A program made the translations under genes and the position numbers. The notes beneath the pieces are model-generated. The model made no database searches. It had not been told where the DNA came from and was given only the letters and a program-made list of their open reading frames with translations. Positions 40,836-50,856 of a DNA stretch of 64,000 bases are shown one piece after another. Location of the stretch: NCBI RefSeq assembly GCF_040371085.1, contig NZ_JAMBMT010000001.1, positions 2,728,001-2,792,000 of the forward strand. Reading direction: 5' to 3'. Within the stretch, counting starts at the first letter, position 1. Each line of letters opens with the position of its first letter. The DNA comes from Psychrobacter sp. AH5 (GTDB lineage Bacteria > Pseudomonadota > Gammaproteobacteria > Pseudomonadales > Moraxellaceae).

Positions 40836-42515
40836 GTGATGCAAACTATGATGCAAAATTCTACTCCTGTTTTAAAGACTGTATTGGTTCCTACTACCTT
40901 GATGCTCGCTATACTAATGGCTGGCTGTAGCGGCGATAAGTCTACGACCAACAATCAAGCGGCCGAGATTGATCCTAATGTCTTGGCAGATAGCCAAGAG
41001 CTAGTGGTAAATAATGCCGCTGAGCCTGAGTCGCTTGATCCTCACAAAGTATCGGGCGTACCTGAGGCTACTCTTGGTCGCCAAATACTCGAAGGCTTAA
41101 CCAATACTGATAGCGAGGGCAAAACGATTCCAGCTATGGCGACCAGTTGGGAGAGTGAAGATAACAAAGTATGGACCTTTAAGCTACGCGATGCCAAATG
41201 GTCAAATGGCGACCCGGTAACGGCAGAGGATTTTGTCTATAGTATGCGCCGGCTGGTGGATCCTAATACGGCCTCTCCTTATTCGAGCTATTTGGTCGAT
41301 GCCAAAGTAGTAGGTGCCGATCAAATCGTCGAAGGCAATGCCGGTATCGAGACCCTTGGAGTGAAAGCTGTCGATGATAAGACCTTGCAAGTGACGTTAA
41401 CGGAGCCTGTGCCTTATTTCCCTGATATGCTAATTCATAACTCTGTCAAACCTGTGCATCAAAAGACGGTTGAAGCGTTCGGTGATAAGTGGACCTCTCC
41501 TGAGAATATTGTGGTCAATGGCCCGTACACCGTCAGCGAGTGGCAAGTAAATGATAAGATGGTATTGAAGCGTAACCCTTCATATTATGATGATGCAAAT
41601 ACTACCATTGATACTGTTACCTTTTTGCCTATCCCTTCTAGCACAACCGATGTAGCGCGCTACCAAGCTGGCGAGATTGATATTACTTATAATGAGATAC
41701 CGACTGAGCAGTTTGCTTCGCTTAAAGAGCAAGTCGGCGATCAGCTAAGCGTATCGCCTTACCTTTGCACCTATTATTATGAATTTAACACCGTCAAACC
41801 GCCTTTTGATGATCCTAAAGTTCGCCGCGCCTTAGCTCTAGCCTTAGATCGTGACACTATTACTGATAAAGTGATCGGTCAAGGGCAAACCGCAGCTTAT
41901 CAATTGACGCCGCCTGCTACCAATGGTGATGTCAAAAATACGCCAGAGTGGTCGACTTGGGATCAAGAAAAACGAGTTGCCGAGGCCAAAAAATTACTCA
42001 ATGAAGCCGGCTATAGCGATAGTAATCCGCTGAGTTTTGAGCTGCTATACAATACCAACGACAATCATAAAAAGACCGCCGTAGCCGCTACTTCACTATG
42101 GAAGCAAGCGCTTGGTTTTGTTGATGTGACGCTGACTAACAAAGAGTGGAAAACCTATCTAGATACTCGCCGTAATGGTAATTATCAAATCGCGCGTGCA
42201 GGCTGGTGTGGCGACTATAATGAAGCGTCAGCTTTTTTAAATATTGCCAAATCTGACAACAGTGGTAACTATGGTAAATACAACAGCGCTAACTTCGATA
42301 GCCTGATGGCGCAGACGCTAAAAGCTGGGGTTAGTCCTGAGCAGCGTGCCAACTTATATAAGCAAGCTGAAGCGCAGCTTGACCAAGATATGGGTCTGCT
42401 TAATATTTATCATTATGTTAGCCCGCGCTTAGTGAAGCCCTACGTTATCGGCTTCCCAACCAAAGATATCTTGGATAACTGGCAAGCAAAAAACCTATCA
42501 ATCGCCAAACATTGA
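40836..42515 (+). CDS. oppA: Oligopeptide ABC transporter substrate-binding lipoprotein OppA
   Basis: The periplasmic binding protein (SBP_bac_5 family) delivers peptides to the OppBCDF importer. The N-terminus is a lipoprotein signal ending in LAILMAGC, so it is predicted to be acylated and membrane-anchored. The body begins EPESLDPHKVSGVPEA, as in OppA, and has WTFKLRDAKWSNGDPVTAEDFVYSMR (in part). Several starts are possible: GTG at 40836, ATG at 40839, 40848 or 40851, none with a clear ribosome binding site. It is followed by a hairpin and oppB. Confidence 0.93.
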   Translation: MMQTMMQNSTPVLKTVLVPTTLMLAILMAGCSGDKSTTNNQAAEIDPNVLADSQELVVNNAAEPESLDPHKVSGVPEATLGRQILEGLTNTDSEGKTIPAMATSWESEDNKVWTFKLRDAKWSNGDPVTAEDFVYSMRRLVDPNTASPYSSYLVDAKVVGADQIVEGNAGIETLGVKAVDDKTLQVTLTEPVPYFPDMLIHNSVKPVHQKTVEAFGDKWTSPENIVVNGPYTVSEWQVNDKMVLKRNPSYYDDANTTIDTVTFLPIPSSTTDVARYQAGEIDITYNEIPTEQFASLKEQVGDQLSVSPYLCTYYYEFNTVKPPFDDPKVRRALALALDRDTITDKVIGQGQTAAYQLTPPATNGDVKNTPEWSTWDQEKRVAEAKKLLNEAGYSDSNPLSFELLYNTNDNHKKTAVAATSLWKQALGFVDVTLTNKEWKTYLDTRRNGNYQIARAGWCGDYNEASAFLNIAKSDNSGNYGKYNSANFDSLMAQTLKAGVSPEQRANLYKQAEAQLDQDMGLLNIYHYVSPRLVKPYVIGFPTKDILDNWQAKNLSIAKH

Positions 42516-42551
42516 TATCTCGATAATTTTTAATATTTTATGATTAGCATG

Positions 42552-42598
42552 AGTTTCATTTTTCATTGCCGTCTATATGAGGCGTGGTAGATGAAACT
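42552..42598 (+). terminator. Hairpin between oppA and oppB (attenuator or mRNA end-stabiliser)
   Basis: Perfect 8-bp stem AGTTTCAT/ATGAAACT, with an inner GCC/GGC pair, followed by TTTTGTTATTTA. Its position fits partial termination that would make oppA more abundant than the permease genes. Confidence 0.55.
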
Positions 42599-42746
42599 TT
42601 TGTTATTTATGATCTATTGATTATAAGCAAACTGAGTAAAACCAGTGCCTAAAGCTTGAGATTTTATCAACCCCGAGCTTTAGCTTTATTGTATTTATTT
42701 ACGCGTAGTTAAGCTTAAAAATGAGCACTATTATAAAAGAGGCATT

Positions 42747-43667
42747 ATGCTAAAACTGATTTTTCGGCGTATCTTGGAATCTATTCCAACCTTATTTGTA
42801 TTGATAACGGTCTCCTTTTTTATGATGCGCTTAGCACCAGGTAGTCCTTTCACTGGTGAGCGTAGTTTGCCGCCAGCGGTGTTAGCTAATATCGAAGCGA
42901 AGTATCATCTTAATGATCCGATGTGGCTGCAATATGTCAATTACCTAAAGCAGTTGGCAGTAGGCGACTTTGGGCCATCTTTTAAATATAAGGATTATAC
43001 GGTTAATGAGCTGTTATCGCAGTCATTTCCAGTATCGATGGAGCTGGGTTTGTATGCTTTTATATTGGCATTAGTGCTTGGTCTCATCTTAGGGGTAATC
43101 GCCGCTCTCAAGCAAAACTCATGGCTAGACTATGTGTTAATGGCTTTTGCGATGACAGGGGTGGTGATTCCAAGCTTTGTTAAAGCGCCACTATTAGTGC
43201 TTATCTTCGCCATTTTATTACAGTGGTTGCCTGCAGGTGGCTGGAATGATGGGGCGCTACAAAATCTCGTTTTACCCGTTACCGCTTTGGCGCTCGCTTA
43301 CGTCGCTAGTATCGCGCGTATCATGCGCGGCTCAATGATTGAGGTGATGAATAGTCAATACATTCGCACGGCTAGATCCAAAGGGCTGCCAATGCGCCAA
43401 ATCGTCATGAAACACGCGCTTCGTCCAGCGCTACTACCGGTAATCTCTTATTTAGGCCCCGCTTTTGTCGGGATTATCACAGGTTCAATCGTGATTGAAA
43501 CTATCTTTGGTCTGCCAGGTATCGGTCAGCTATTCGTCAATGGCGCCTTGAATCGTGATTATGGGGTCGTGCTCAGTTTGACTATTTTAGTCGGTGTATT
43601 GACCATTACTTTTAATGCTATCGTCGATATTTTATACGCCGTGATTGATCCAAAGATTCAGTATTAA
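42747..43667 (+). CDS. oppB: Oligopeptide ABC transporter permease OppB
   Basis: Inner-membrane permease of the Opp importer. The 306 residues begin LKLIFRRILESIPTLFVLI and contain the coupling-helix (EAA) motif IRTARSKGLPMRQIVMKHALRPALLP. About six membrane segments; the end LYAVIDPKIQY is family-typical. AAAGAGG precedes the ATG. Confidence 0.96.
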   Translation: MLKLIFRRILESIPTLFVLITVSFFMMRLAPGSPFTGERSLPPAVLANIEAKYHLNDPMWLQYVNYLKQLAVGDFGPSFKYKDYTVNELLSQSFPVSMELGLYAFILALVLGLILGVIAALKQNSWLDYVLMAFAMTGVVIPSFVKAPLLVLIFAILLQWLPAGGWNDGALQNLVLPVTALALAYVASIARIMRGSMIEVMNSQYIRTARSKGLPMRQIVMKHALRPALLPVISYLGPAFVGIITGSIVIETIFGLPGIGQLFVNGALNRDYGVVLSLTILVGVLTITFNAIVDILYAVIDPKIQY

Positions 43668-43768
43668 GCGGACCTCATTGGACGCTCAGTAAAGCTAACG
43701 AATTAACGGCTTAGTTTGTTATAAGTGTTATTTATTATGATGTTAAATAGATTATTTAAAGGACGACT

Positions 43769-44674
43769 ATGAGCCTTACCGCCGATCAGCCCACCAACTT
43801 AGTAGCAACTACTGCTGAAGAAATAAAAGGCCGCAGCTTACTACAAGATGCTAAGCGCCGCTTTTATCGCAATAAAGCTGCGGTAGCAAGCTTGTTTATC
43901 TTGTTGCTTATTGGCGCTTTTGTGATATTTGTACCGATGCTAGCGCCTTTTGGTTATGCTGAGACCGATTGGAGCTTTATGCAAGCTGCTCCCTCCATCG
44001 AAAACAAGCATTACTTTGGTACCGATTCTCTAGGCCGCGATCTTTTGGTGCGAACCGCAGTCGGTGGTCGTATCTCGTTAATGGTTGGCGTCGCTGGCGC
44101 TACGGTAGCGGTCATCTTCGGTACGATATACGGCGCAACCTCAGGCTATCTCGGCGGCAAAGTTGATACGGTCATGATGCGCGTGTTAGAGATTCTAAGC
44201 GCCTTTCCTTTTATGTTTTTTGTGATTTTATTAGTCACTATATTCGGTCGTAACCTTATTTTAATCTTTGTCGCCATCGGATTGGTATCGTGGTTGGATG
44301 TCGCTCGTATCGTGCGTGGACAAACCCTTAGTCTTAAGAGTAAAGAGTTTATCGAAGCGGCGCACGTTGGCGGAGTATCAGGATATAACATTATTTTGCG
44401 GCATATTGTGCCCAATGTCCTTGGGGTCGTGGTAGTTTATGCCTCGCTACTGGTACCAACGATGATCTTGTTTGAGTCATTTTTGAGCTTTTTAGGTTTA
44501 GGGGTGCAAGAGCCTATGACCAGTTGGGGCGCTTTGCTACAAGAAGGCTCAAAGACGATGCAGGTTGCGCCTTGGCAGATTTTGATTCCCTCGGTGTTTT
44601 TGGTTATTACTTTATTTTGCTTTAACTTTATTGGCGATGGGCTGCGTGATGCGTTTGACCCTAAAGACCGTTAG
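43769..44674 (+). CDS. oppC: Oligopeptide ABC transporter permease OppC
   Basis: Second permease of the importer. The 301 residues include the conserved KNKAAVASL-like entry (RRFYRNKAAVASLFI), FGTDSLGRDLLVRTAVGGR, and the coupling motif EFIEAAHVGGVSGYNIILRH. They end DGLRDAFDPKDR. It lies 101 bp after oppB and 12 bp before oppD, with a good AAAGGACG ribosome binding site. Confidence 0.96.
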   Translation: MSLTADQPTNLVATTAEEIKGRSLLQDAKRRFYRNKAAVASLFILLLIGAFVIFVPMLAPFGYAETDWSFMQAAPSIENKHYFGTDSLGRDLLVRTAVGGRISLMVGVAGATVAVIFGTIYGATSGYLGGKVDTVMMRVLEILSAFPFMFFVILLVTIFGRNLILIFVAIGLVSWLDVARIVRGQTLSLKSKEFIEAAHVGGVSGYNIILRHIVPNVLGVVVVYASLLVPTMILFESFLSFLGLGVQEPMTSWGALLQEGSKTMQVAPWQILIPSVFLVITLFCFNFIGDGLRDAFDPKDR

Positions 44675-44686
44675 GAGCGCGCTATC

Positions 44687-45853
44687 ATGAAAAACGAAAG
44701 CTTAGAAAAAAAGAGCTTAGCAAAAGCAGCTGACAAATTAGCTACTTACAACCCTAACCGCACGCCAGTAAAGATAGACTCTACTATTATGGGTAAAGAT
44801 GATCATTCAGCTATTAACACTCAGCCGCAGAGCGCTAATACATTACTAGCGGTTGAAGATTTATCAGTACAGTTCACTACCGAAGATGGTCTAGTGACGG
44901 CGGTCAATGGTTTGAATTTTAACCTACATGAAGGCGAGACTTTAGGCATCGTTGGCGAGTCCGGCTCCGGTAAGTCGCAGACTGCGTTTGCTATTATGGG
45001 ATTGCTGGCTAATAACGGATATGCCAAAGGTTCGGTACGCTTTGAAGGTAAGGAGCTGCTAGGACTATCACAAAAAGCATTGAATAAAATCCGCGCTGAA
45101 CAAATCGCCATGATCTTCCAAGATCCGATGACCTCACTAAACCCTTATATGAGAATAGGGGATCAGCTAGCGGAGGTGTTAATCCTACATAAAGGTATGA
45201 GTAAAAAACAGGCGTGGGCGGAGTCGGTGCGTATGCTAGATGCGGTCAAGATTCCAGAGGCCAAAAAGCGCATTAGTATGTATCCGCATGAGTTTTCAGG
45301 GGGCATGCGTCAGCGGGTGATGATTGCGATGGCGCTACTGTGTCGGCCGAAACTATTGGTCGCTGATGAGCCAACGACTGCGCTCGATGTCACCGTACAA
45401 GCGCAGATTATGGTGTTACTCAACGAGCTAAAACGCGACTTTGGCACTACTATTATTATGATTACTCATGATTTAGGGGTGGTCGCGGGTATTTGTGATC
45501 GGGTGCTAGTGATGTATGCAGGCCGAACCATGGCTTATGGTCAGACCGATGAGATTTTTTATACGCCAACCCATCCTTATACTATTGGACTGCTAAAAGC
45601 CATTCCGCGTTTGGATGATAAAGGCGGCAAGCTTGAAACCATTCCGGGTAGTCCGCCAAACTTATTAAACTTACCTGCCGGCTGTCCATTTTATGAGCGC
45701 TGTAATCATGCTATGGCTATCTGCCGCGATACTCCGCCGCCATTAGAGTTTTTACCGCACGAACGTCAGCGCGCTTGTCACTGGCAACCTGATATACAAA
45801 TCGATAATACTTCGGCTAGTACCACTAATCATAAGTCAAAGGTAGAGGGGTAG
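44687..45853 (+). CDS. oppD: Oligopeptide ABC transporter ATP-binding protein OppD
   Basis: One of two ATPases of the Opp importer. The first 45 residues form a polar N-terminal extension. The ABC domain has Walker [10 protein letters not shown], the ABC signature [15 protein letters not shown] and Walker [13 protein letters not shown]. The C-terminal peptide-importer extension (oligo_HPY) has cysteines in [14 protein letters not shown]. This domain can bind an iron-sulfur cluster in relatives. It is immediately downstream of oppC. Confidence 0.96.
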   Translation: MKNESLEKKSLAKAADKLATYNPNRTPVKIDSTIMGKDDHSAINTQPQSANTLLAVEDLSVQFTTEDGLVTAVNGLNFNLHEGETLGIVGESGSGKSQTAFAIMGLLANNGYAKGSVRFEGKELLGLSQKALNKIRAEQIAMIFQDPMTSLNPYMRIGDQLAEVLILHKGMSKKQAWAESVRMLDAVKIPEAKKRISMYPHEFSGGMRQRVMIAMALLCRPKLLVADEPTTALDVTVQAQIMVLLNELKRDFGTTIIMITHDLGVVAGICDRVLVMYAGRTMAYGQTDEIFYTPTHPYTIGLLKAIPRLDDKGGKLETIPGSPPNLLNLPAGCPFYERCNHAMAICRDTPPPLEFLPHERQRACHWQPDIQIDNTSASTTNHKSKVEG

Positions 45854-45862
45854 AGTAGCACT

Positions 45863-46894
45863 ATGAATACTCAAAATTCACATAGTATCAGTAGCAATCA
45901 GCAAATCCCTTTGTTGCAAGTGCAAGACGTACACACTACCTTTAATATCAAACAAAAAGGGTCGTTTTTTTGGCAAGCGCCCGCGACTTTAAAAGCGGTT
46001 AACGGGGTCTCTTTTGAGCTATTTGCAGGGGAGACTCTAGGAGTGGTTGGGGAGTCAGGCTGCGGTAAGTCGACGCTGGCTCGTACTATTATTGGCTTAA
46101 TACAGGCCAATTCTGGCAGTATTAAATTTTGTGATAAAGAGATGGTCGGTGCTTCCAAAAAGACCATGAGAATGACGCGTAAAGACATTCAAATGATCTT
46201 TCAAGATCCACTAGCATCGCTCAATCCAAGGATGACTGTTGGCGACATTATCGCCGAACCGCTACGCACTTATTATCCAAAAATGAAAAAAACTGAAGTG
46301 CAAGATGAAGTGCGCGCTATTATGAAAAAAGTTGGATTATTATCCAATCAAATCAACCGCTATCCGCATGAGTTCTCAGGCGGTCAGTGTCAGCGTATCG
46401 GTATTGCGCGCGCCCTTATTTTAAAGCCAAAGATTATCATCTGTGATGAACCGGTCTCGGCTCTTGACGTCTCTATTCAGGCGCAGGTGATCAACTTATT
46501 ACAAGAGGTGCAACAGGAGATGGGTCTAGCGCTTATCTTTATTGCTCATGATTTGTCAGTGGTCAAGCACATTGCTGATCGGGTGCTGGTGATGTATTTG
46601 GGTCACGCGGTTGAGCTCGGAGTGGACAAAGCGGTATATGGCAATCCCACTCATCCTTATACGCAGGCGCTGATGTCGGCAGTGCCGCTCCCTGATCCTA
46701 TTGCTGAGCGTAACAAGACCATTCAGCTGTTAGAGGGCGATCTGCCCAGTCCTATTAATCCGCCCTCAGGCTGCGTGTTTCGGACCCGTTGTCCCTTAGC
46801 TGATGCAGAATGCGCACAGATTGAGCCTGTGTTAGAAGGTACTTTAGAGCACCGCGTAGCTTGTCTAAAAAATAAGGTTGAGACAGCTCAATAA
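45863..46894 (+). CDS. oppF: Oligopeptide ABC transporter ATP-binding protein OppF
   Basis: Second ATPase of the importer. Walker A is GESGCGKST, the signature is FSGGQCQRIGIARAL, and Walker B is IIICDEPVSALD. The C-terminal oligo_HPY extension has CVFRTRCPLADAEC. It lies 9 bp after oppD. Its 3' end overlaps the convergent DUF2798 gene by 7 bp. Confidence 0.96.
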   Translation: MNTQNSHSISSNQQIPLLQVQDVHTTFNIKQKGSFFWQAPATLKAVNGVSFELFAGETLGVVGESGCGKSTLARTIIGLIQANSGSIKFCDKEMVGASKKTMRMTRKDIQMIFQDPLASLNPRMTVGDIIAEPLRTYYPKMKKTEVQDEVRAIMKKVGLLSNQINRYPHEFSGGQCQRIGIARALILKPKIIICDEPVSALDVSIQAQVINLLQEVQQEMGLALIFIAHDLSVVKHIADRVLVMYLGHAVELGVDKAVYGNPTHPYTQALMSAVPLPDPIAERNKTIQLLEGDLPSPINPPSGCVFRTRCPLADAECAQIEPVLEGTLEHRVACLKNKVETAQ

Positions 46895-47142
46895 AACTCT
46901 ATCCGGCTCAGCACATGCTCTTGAATTAGATAAGCACACAAATAAGCACTGGGCCAAGCAAAGAGAAACGCTAGCCACCATGAATTAAATAAATCCGCAA
47001 AGAAATGATCGCTATAACCAGCTTTGACTAATATAAGAGCGGTTGAAATAATAAGCGACATCATCAATGCCATAAGGCAGGTGAAGATAAGCCGATAATA
47101 TTTGCGGCGGGTACGTATTCTAATGGTAGGAAATTTTGCCAT
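46888..47142 (-). CDS. DUF2798-domain small membrane protein
   Basis: An 84-residue protein with a basic N-terminus (about 1-17) and two membrane segments (about 18-40 and 53-72), with the spacing of DUF2798 proteins. The function of the family is unknown. It is convergent with oppF and overlaps it by 7 bp. Its upstream side lies 67 bp from an insertion sequence. Confidence 0.75.
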   Translation of the reverse strand: MAKFPTIRIRTRRKYYRLIFTCLMALMMSLIISTALILVKAGYSDHFFADLFNSWWLAFLFAWPSAYLCAYLIQEHVLSRIEFY

Positions 47143-47208
47143 AATTTTTATTAATACTCTATTGTTTGATAAATCATAAATACTCAGAAGCGCTATCGTC
47201 AGTTAAAA

Positions 47209-47939
47209 TAATTGTAGGGGCTGTAGTAGATAAGCACTATGCTAGACTACTTTTATGAAGATAACCCATTGTAAACTCAGTAAAAAAGTACAGCGAAGGC
47301 TGTTAGAGTTTTTCACAGCTGAAGTGACTGCTAGAACAGCCGCAGATTTGCTTGATATTCAGCCTAATACTGCTGCACTTTTTTATCATAAAATAAGACT
47401 TGTGATAGATTACCATCTCTCATTAGAAGCTGATGAGCTTTTTGATGGTGAAGTCGAATTAGATGAAAGTTACTTTGGCGGTGTACGCAAAGGTAAAAGA
47501 GGTCGCGGGGCTGCTGGTAAAACCGCTGTATTTGGTATTCTAAAACGAAACGGTAAGGTTTATACCATTGTCGTAGCAGACACCAAACAGACTACTCTAA
47601 TGCCTGTTATTAAGCGTAAAATCAAGCCTGACAGCTTTGTTTATACGGATAGCTATCGAAGTTACAACGCATTAGATGTGAGTGAGTTTAAACATTTCAG
47701 AGTCAATCATTCTAAAGAGTTTACTTGCGGTAAAAACAATCACATCAATGGCATTGAGAACTTTTGGAACCAGTCTAAACGAACTCTAAGAAAGTATAAT
47801 GGGATCGATAAGAAGAACTTCCATTTATTTTTAAAAGAGTGCGAGTTTAGATTTAACTATGGCTCACCATCTAATCAGCTGAAAACCTTGAGAAAATGGT
47901 GTGATATTTAATCCTTATCTACTACAGCCCCTAATTGTA
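47209..47939 (+). mobile_element. IS1595-family insertion sequence with target duplication
   Basis: The element proper runs 47217-47931 (715 bp). Its 18-bp terminal inverted repeats are perfect: GGGGCTGTAGTAGATAAG at the left and its reverse complement at 47914-47931. An exact 8-bp direct duplication TAATTGTA flanks it (47209-47216 and 47932-47939), the duplication size known for IS1595. One intact transposase gene fills it. Perfect ends and duplication indicate a recent, probably active insertion. Confidence 0.97.
47255..47911 (+). CDS. IS1595-family transposase
   Basis: A 218-residue DDE-type transposase of the ISXO2-like group. The N-terminal helix-turn-helix LEFFTAEVTARTAADLLD is followed by the catalytic core with ELDESYFGG, YTDSYRSYNALD and INGIENFWNQSKRTLRKYNG, which carry the acidic residues. 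The reading frame is intact from start to stop. The short size lacks the N-terminal zinc ribbon of longer IS1595 transposases, as in many compact members. Confidence 0.95.
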   Translation: MKITHCKLSKKVQRRLLEFFTAEVTARTAADLLDIQPNTAALFYHKIRLVIDYHLSLEADELFDGEVELDESYFGGVRKGKRGRGAAGKTAVFGILKRNGKVYTIVVADTKQTTLMPVIKRKIKPDSFVYTDSYRSYNALDVSEFKHFRVNHSKEFTCGKNNHINGIENFWNQSKRTLRKYNGIDKKNFHLFLKECEFRFNYGSPSNQLKTLRKWCDI

Positions 47940-48038
47940 TATCCAACCGCGCCACTGTCACAAAGCTTTTAAGTAGAATCTACTATATTGGCTATCGTAG
48001 CTTTGATTTTGATAATTTTAATGTTAATAGCTTTGATA

Positions 48039-49571
48039 TTAATCGCTACCCTGCAATCGGCGCTGCAAGCTTGCAACACCCCGTAGTGGCAAGCGCTTCC
48101 AAGACGTGGTTGGTGCTAGATCACGACAGGTTGCTGAGGTGCCAGCGTGCGCGCGATAGCCCTCGCATCCTTGCGCCGCTTCTTCTTCGGATAGGTTTTT
48201 ACCTTTACGCCAGCCGCCATATAGATATAGTCCTCCGCCCATCACCGCGGTTGCTACCATGCCTGCTGGAAACGACAACCAAAGCGCATCGCTACCAAGC
48301 ATAGGGTATAGTCCAAAAGCGAAGCCCAAGCGCACCGGATACATCGACACCACCATCACCATCAGTGGCCAAATCACGTAGCCGTTGGCGCGCATCGTAC
48401 CAAAGAATACTTGCGCTATGCCAAAGAACATAAAGCCCCACGTTGCCATGATCTGAATATGGCGTCCAATAGGTACTGCTGGGCTATCACTGCCCAAAAA
48501 GAAGCCCAAAATAGTCTTATCAAAGATAGTTAGCACCCCAATCATGGTGCCGGTCAATACCACGTTAAAGATCAGTCCCCAACGGGTAATCCCTGCCACG
48601 CGGCTCCATTGACCCGCCCCGATATTTTGTGCCACCATCGCACTAGCGGCAGCACTTAGCGCCATCGCTGGCATCTGCACGTAAGTCCAAAGCTGCTGAG
48701 TGGCGCTATAAGCGGCGGTTGTCTGTACGCCCTCGCGGTTAATCAGCGATAGCATAGTGAGCGCGGCGGTAGAGATGACGATCATCTGCAAGCCCATTGG
48801 TAAGCCCTTTGAGAATATCGACTTCAAGATACTTAGATCTGCCTTTAAAAATCTTAGCTCAGGCATACTTAGCGTCAGTACCGAGCCGCGCCAGTACATA
48901 GTGCTCACCATACCGACAAGCGCTAAGGTATTGGCAACGGCAGTGGCAACCGCTGAGCCAAAGATGCCCCATTCAGGGAAGGGACCTAGACCCAAAATCA
49001 GCGTCGGCGTCAACACCAAGTCGATAGCGACCGACATAGCGATAAACCAAAGCGGCGTGGTAGAGTCGCCGGTGCCACGTAATGCCATCATCATTAGCGT
49101 AAAGGTGAGCGTGACAGGCATCGCCACAAAGATTATGCGCAGATAAGTCAGCGCCAGCTCAAAAGCAGTGGGCGGAGTCCCTAATAGCTCCAGCAAAGTC
49201 GGCGCAAATATCCAGCCTATCGCCGACAGCACTATACTGATCGGAATAATGCTACCCAGCGCCGTACCCACGGTACGCTTCACTTTGATATCATCGCGCT
49301 CGCCCATCGCCTGACCGATAAAGATAGTCGCCGCCATGCCAAACCCGAAGACGAAGGAGATCATAATAAACATCAAAATATTGCCGTTCGCCGTCGCGGC
49401 CAGCGCCTCTTCTCCCAAAAACCGTCCGACCCAAACGGCGTTGATTGAGCCATTTAGGGATTGTAGCGCCGAGGAGCCAAGAGTTGGCAGGGCAAACAGC
49501 AGCATGGTTTTGGCGATTGACCCTTCGGTAAGGTCACGCGATTTACTCGTGGGAGAACTTATGTCGCTCAA
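48039..49571 (-). CDS. MATE family efflux transporter
   Basis: A multidrug or metabolite efflux pump of the MATE family, with about twelve membrane segments in two halves. The start is EGSIAKTMLLFALPTLGSS (in part), then NAVWVGRFLGEEALAA and GFGMAATIFIGQAMGERD. The body ends around residue 455. The last 50 residues are polar, cysteine-containing and not family-like, and may result from loss of the original stop codon or from a lineage-specific tail. Substrate unknown. Confidence 0.9.
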   Translation of the reverse strand: MSDISSPTSKSRDLTEGSIAKTMLLFALPTLGSSALQSLNGSINAVWVGRFLGEEALAATANGNILMFIMISFVFGFGMAATIFIGQAMGERDDIKVKRTVGTALGSIIPISIVLSAIGWIFAPTLLELLGTPPTAFELALTYLRIIFVAMPVTLTFTLMMMALRGTGDSTTPLWFIAMSVAIDLVLTPTLILGLGPFPEWGIFGSAVATAVANTLALVGMVSTMYWRGSVLTLSMPELRFLKADLSILKSIFSKGLPMGLQMIVISTAALTMLSLINREGVQTTAAYSATQQLWTYVQMPAMALSAAASAMVAQNIGAGQWSRVAGITRWGLIFNVVLTGTMIGVLTIFDKTILGFFLGSDSPAVPIGRHIQIMATWGFMFFGIAQVFFGTMRANGYVIWPLMVMVVSMYPVRLGFAFGLYPMLGSDALWLSFPAGMVATAVMGGGLYLYGGWRKGKNLSEEEAAQGCEGYRAHAGTSATCRDLAPTTSWKRLPLRGVASLQRRLQGSD

Positions 49572-49875
49572 GGTGCATCCTTTTGTGCCCCTTCAATGGG
49601 CTTTGGTTGATGATAAAAAATGTCCTATCAAAGATGCTAGATAACTCAATTAGGGGTGATGGCATAAGGACTAATGGACTAAATGGGCTTATTATAGAGG
49701 ACAATGCGCGTAAGCTCTTTATTAGAACCGTAAGCAAACAAAGCACTGGCATAATCTACAATGGTAGTCATGGTTTATGCTTGATATGAGCGCATGCTAA
49801 GACTATGCTTTTTTAGCCATTATCTTTTATTTATCTACTAGGTTGTTATCTATCAACTATCACAAGGATGTCTCA

Positions 49876-50823
49876 ATGCTACTCAAACGCCTAGCGCTCG
49901 CTGCGCTATTTAGTCTGTCGGTAGTCGGCTGTACTACTGCGCCCAATACGCTTGCGGTCAATACTACTCAAAAGCTTATCCAATATGAGCGCAATAAATC
50001 TGATCTACAAGTCAAATCATTAACGCTAGCTTCGGGCGATAAGATAGTTTATGCCGAAAATAATAGTTTGGCGGGCGAGCCGTTATTGCTCATTCATGGC
50101 TTCGGCGGTAATAAAGACAACTTCACCCGTATCGCTGATCAGTTAGAGGACTATCATCTGATTATTCCAGACCTCTTAGGATTTGGCGAGTCGAGTAAGC
50201 CCTTGAGCGCCAATTATGATTATGAGGCGCAGGCCACCCGTTTGCATGAGCTATTGCAGGCTAAGGGTGTGGCAAAAAATATCCATGTCGGTGGTAATTC
50301 GATGGGCGGCGCGATCAGTGTGGCCTATGCGGCAAAGTACCTTAAAGAGGTGAAGAGCCTCTGGCTCGTCGATAGCGCAGGATTTTGGTCAGCGGGTCGT
50401 CCTAAATCACTTGAGGGCGCAACTTTGGACAACAATCCACTGCTGATTAAGAGTAAGGAGGATTTTTATAAGATGTACGATTTTGTGATGTATAAGCCGC
50501 CTTATCTACCAAAGTCTGTCAAAGCGGTATTCGCGCAAGAGCGCATCAATAATAAAGCGTTAGATGCCAAAATCCTTGAGCAGATCGTCACAGATAACGT
50601 GGAGGAGCGCGCCAAAATTATTGCTGAGCATAAGATTCCGACGCTGGTCGTCTGGGGCGATAAAGACCAAGTGATTAAGCCTGAAACGGTCGATGTGATT
50701 AAGCAAATCATTCCGCAATCGCAGATTATTATGATGAAAGATATTGGTCATGTGCCGATGGTCGAGGCAGTCGATCAAACGGCGGAGGATTATAAGGTGT
50801 TTCGTGAGGGGATGAAGGAGTAG
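49876..50823 (+). CDS. Alpha/beta-hydrolase lipoprotein
   Basis: A 315-residue hydrolase with a lipoprotein signal ending in LSVVGC (C19). The start at 49876 is chosen because AAGGA (49864-49868) precedes it and the signal peptide begins there; an in-frame upstream ATG has no such support. The oxyanion segment is LLIHGFGGNKDNF, the nucleophile is S142 in GGNSMGGA, the acid region is VVWGDKDQVI, and the histidine is in IGHVPMVE. The fold suggests a lipase or esterase. A 76-nt hairpin element follows. Confidence 0.9.
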   Translation: MLLKRLALAALFSLSVVGCTTAPNTLAVNTTQKLIQYERNKSDLQVKSLTLASGDKIVYAENNSLAGEPLLLIHGFGGNKDNFTRIADQLEDYHLIIPDLLGFGESSKPLSANYDYEAQATRLHELLQAKGVAKNIHVGGNSMGGAISVAYAAKYLKEVKSLWLVDSAGFWSAGRPKSLEGATLDNNPLLIKSKEDFYKMYDFVMYKPPYLPKSVKAVFAQERINNKALDAKILEQIVTDNVEERAKIIAEHKIPTLVVWGDKDQVIKPETVDVIKQIIPQSQIIMMKDIGHVPMVEAVDQTAEDYKVFREGMKE

Positions 50824-50856
50824 CTATTCCCGCTTTACGCTACTATCTTAGCTAGT

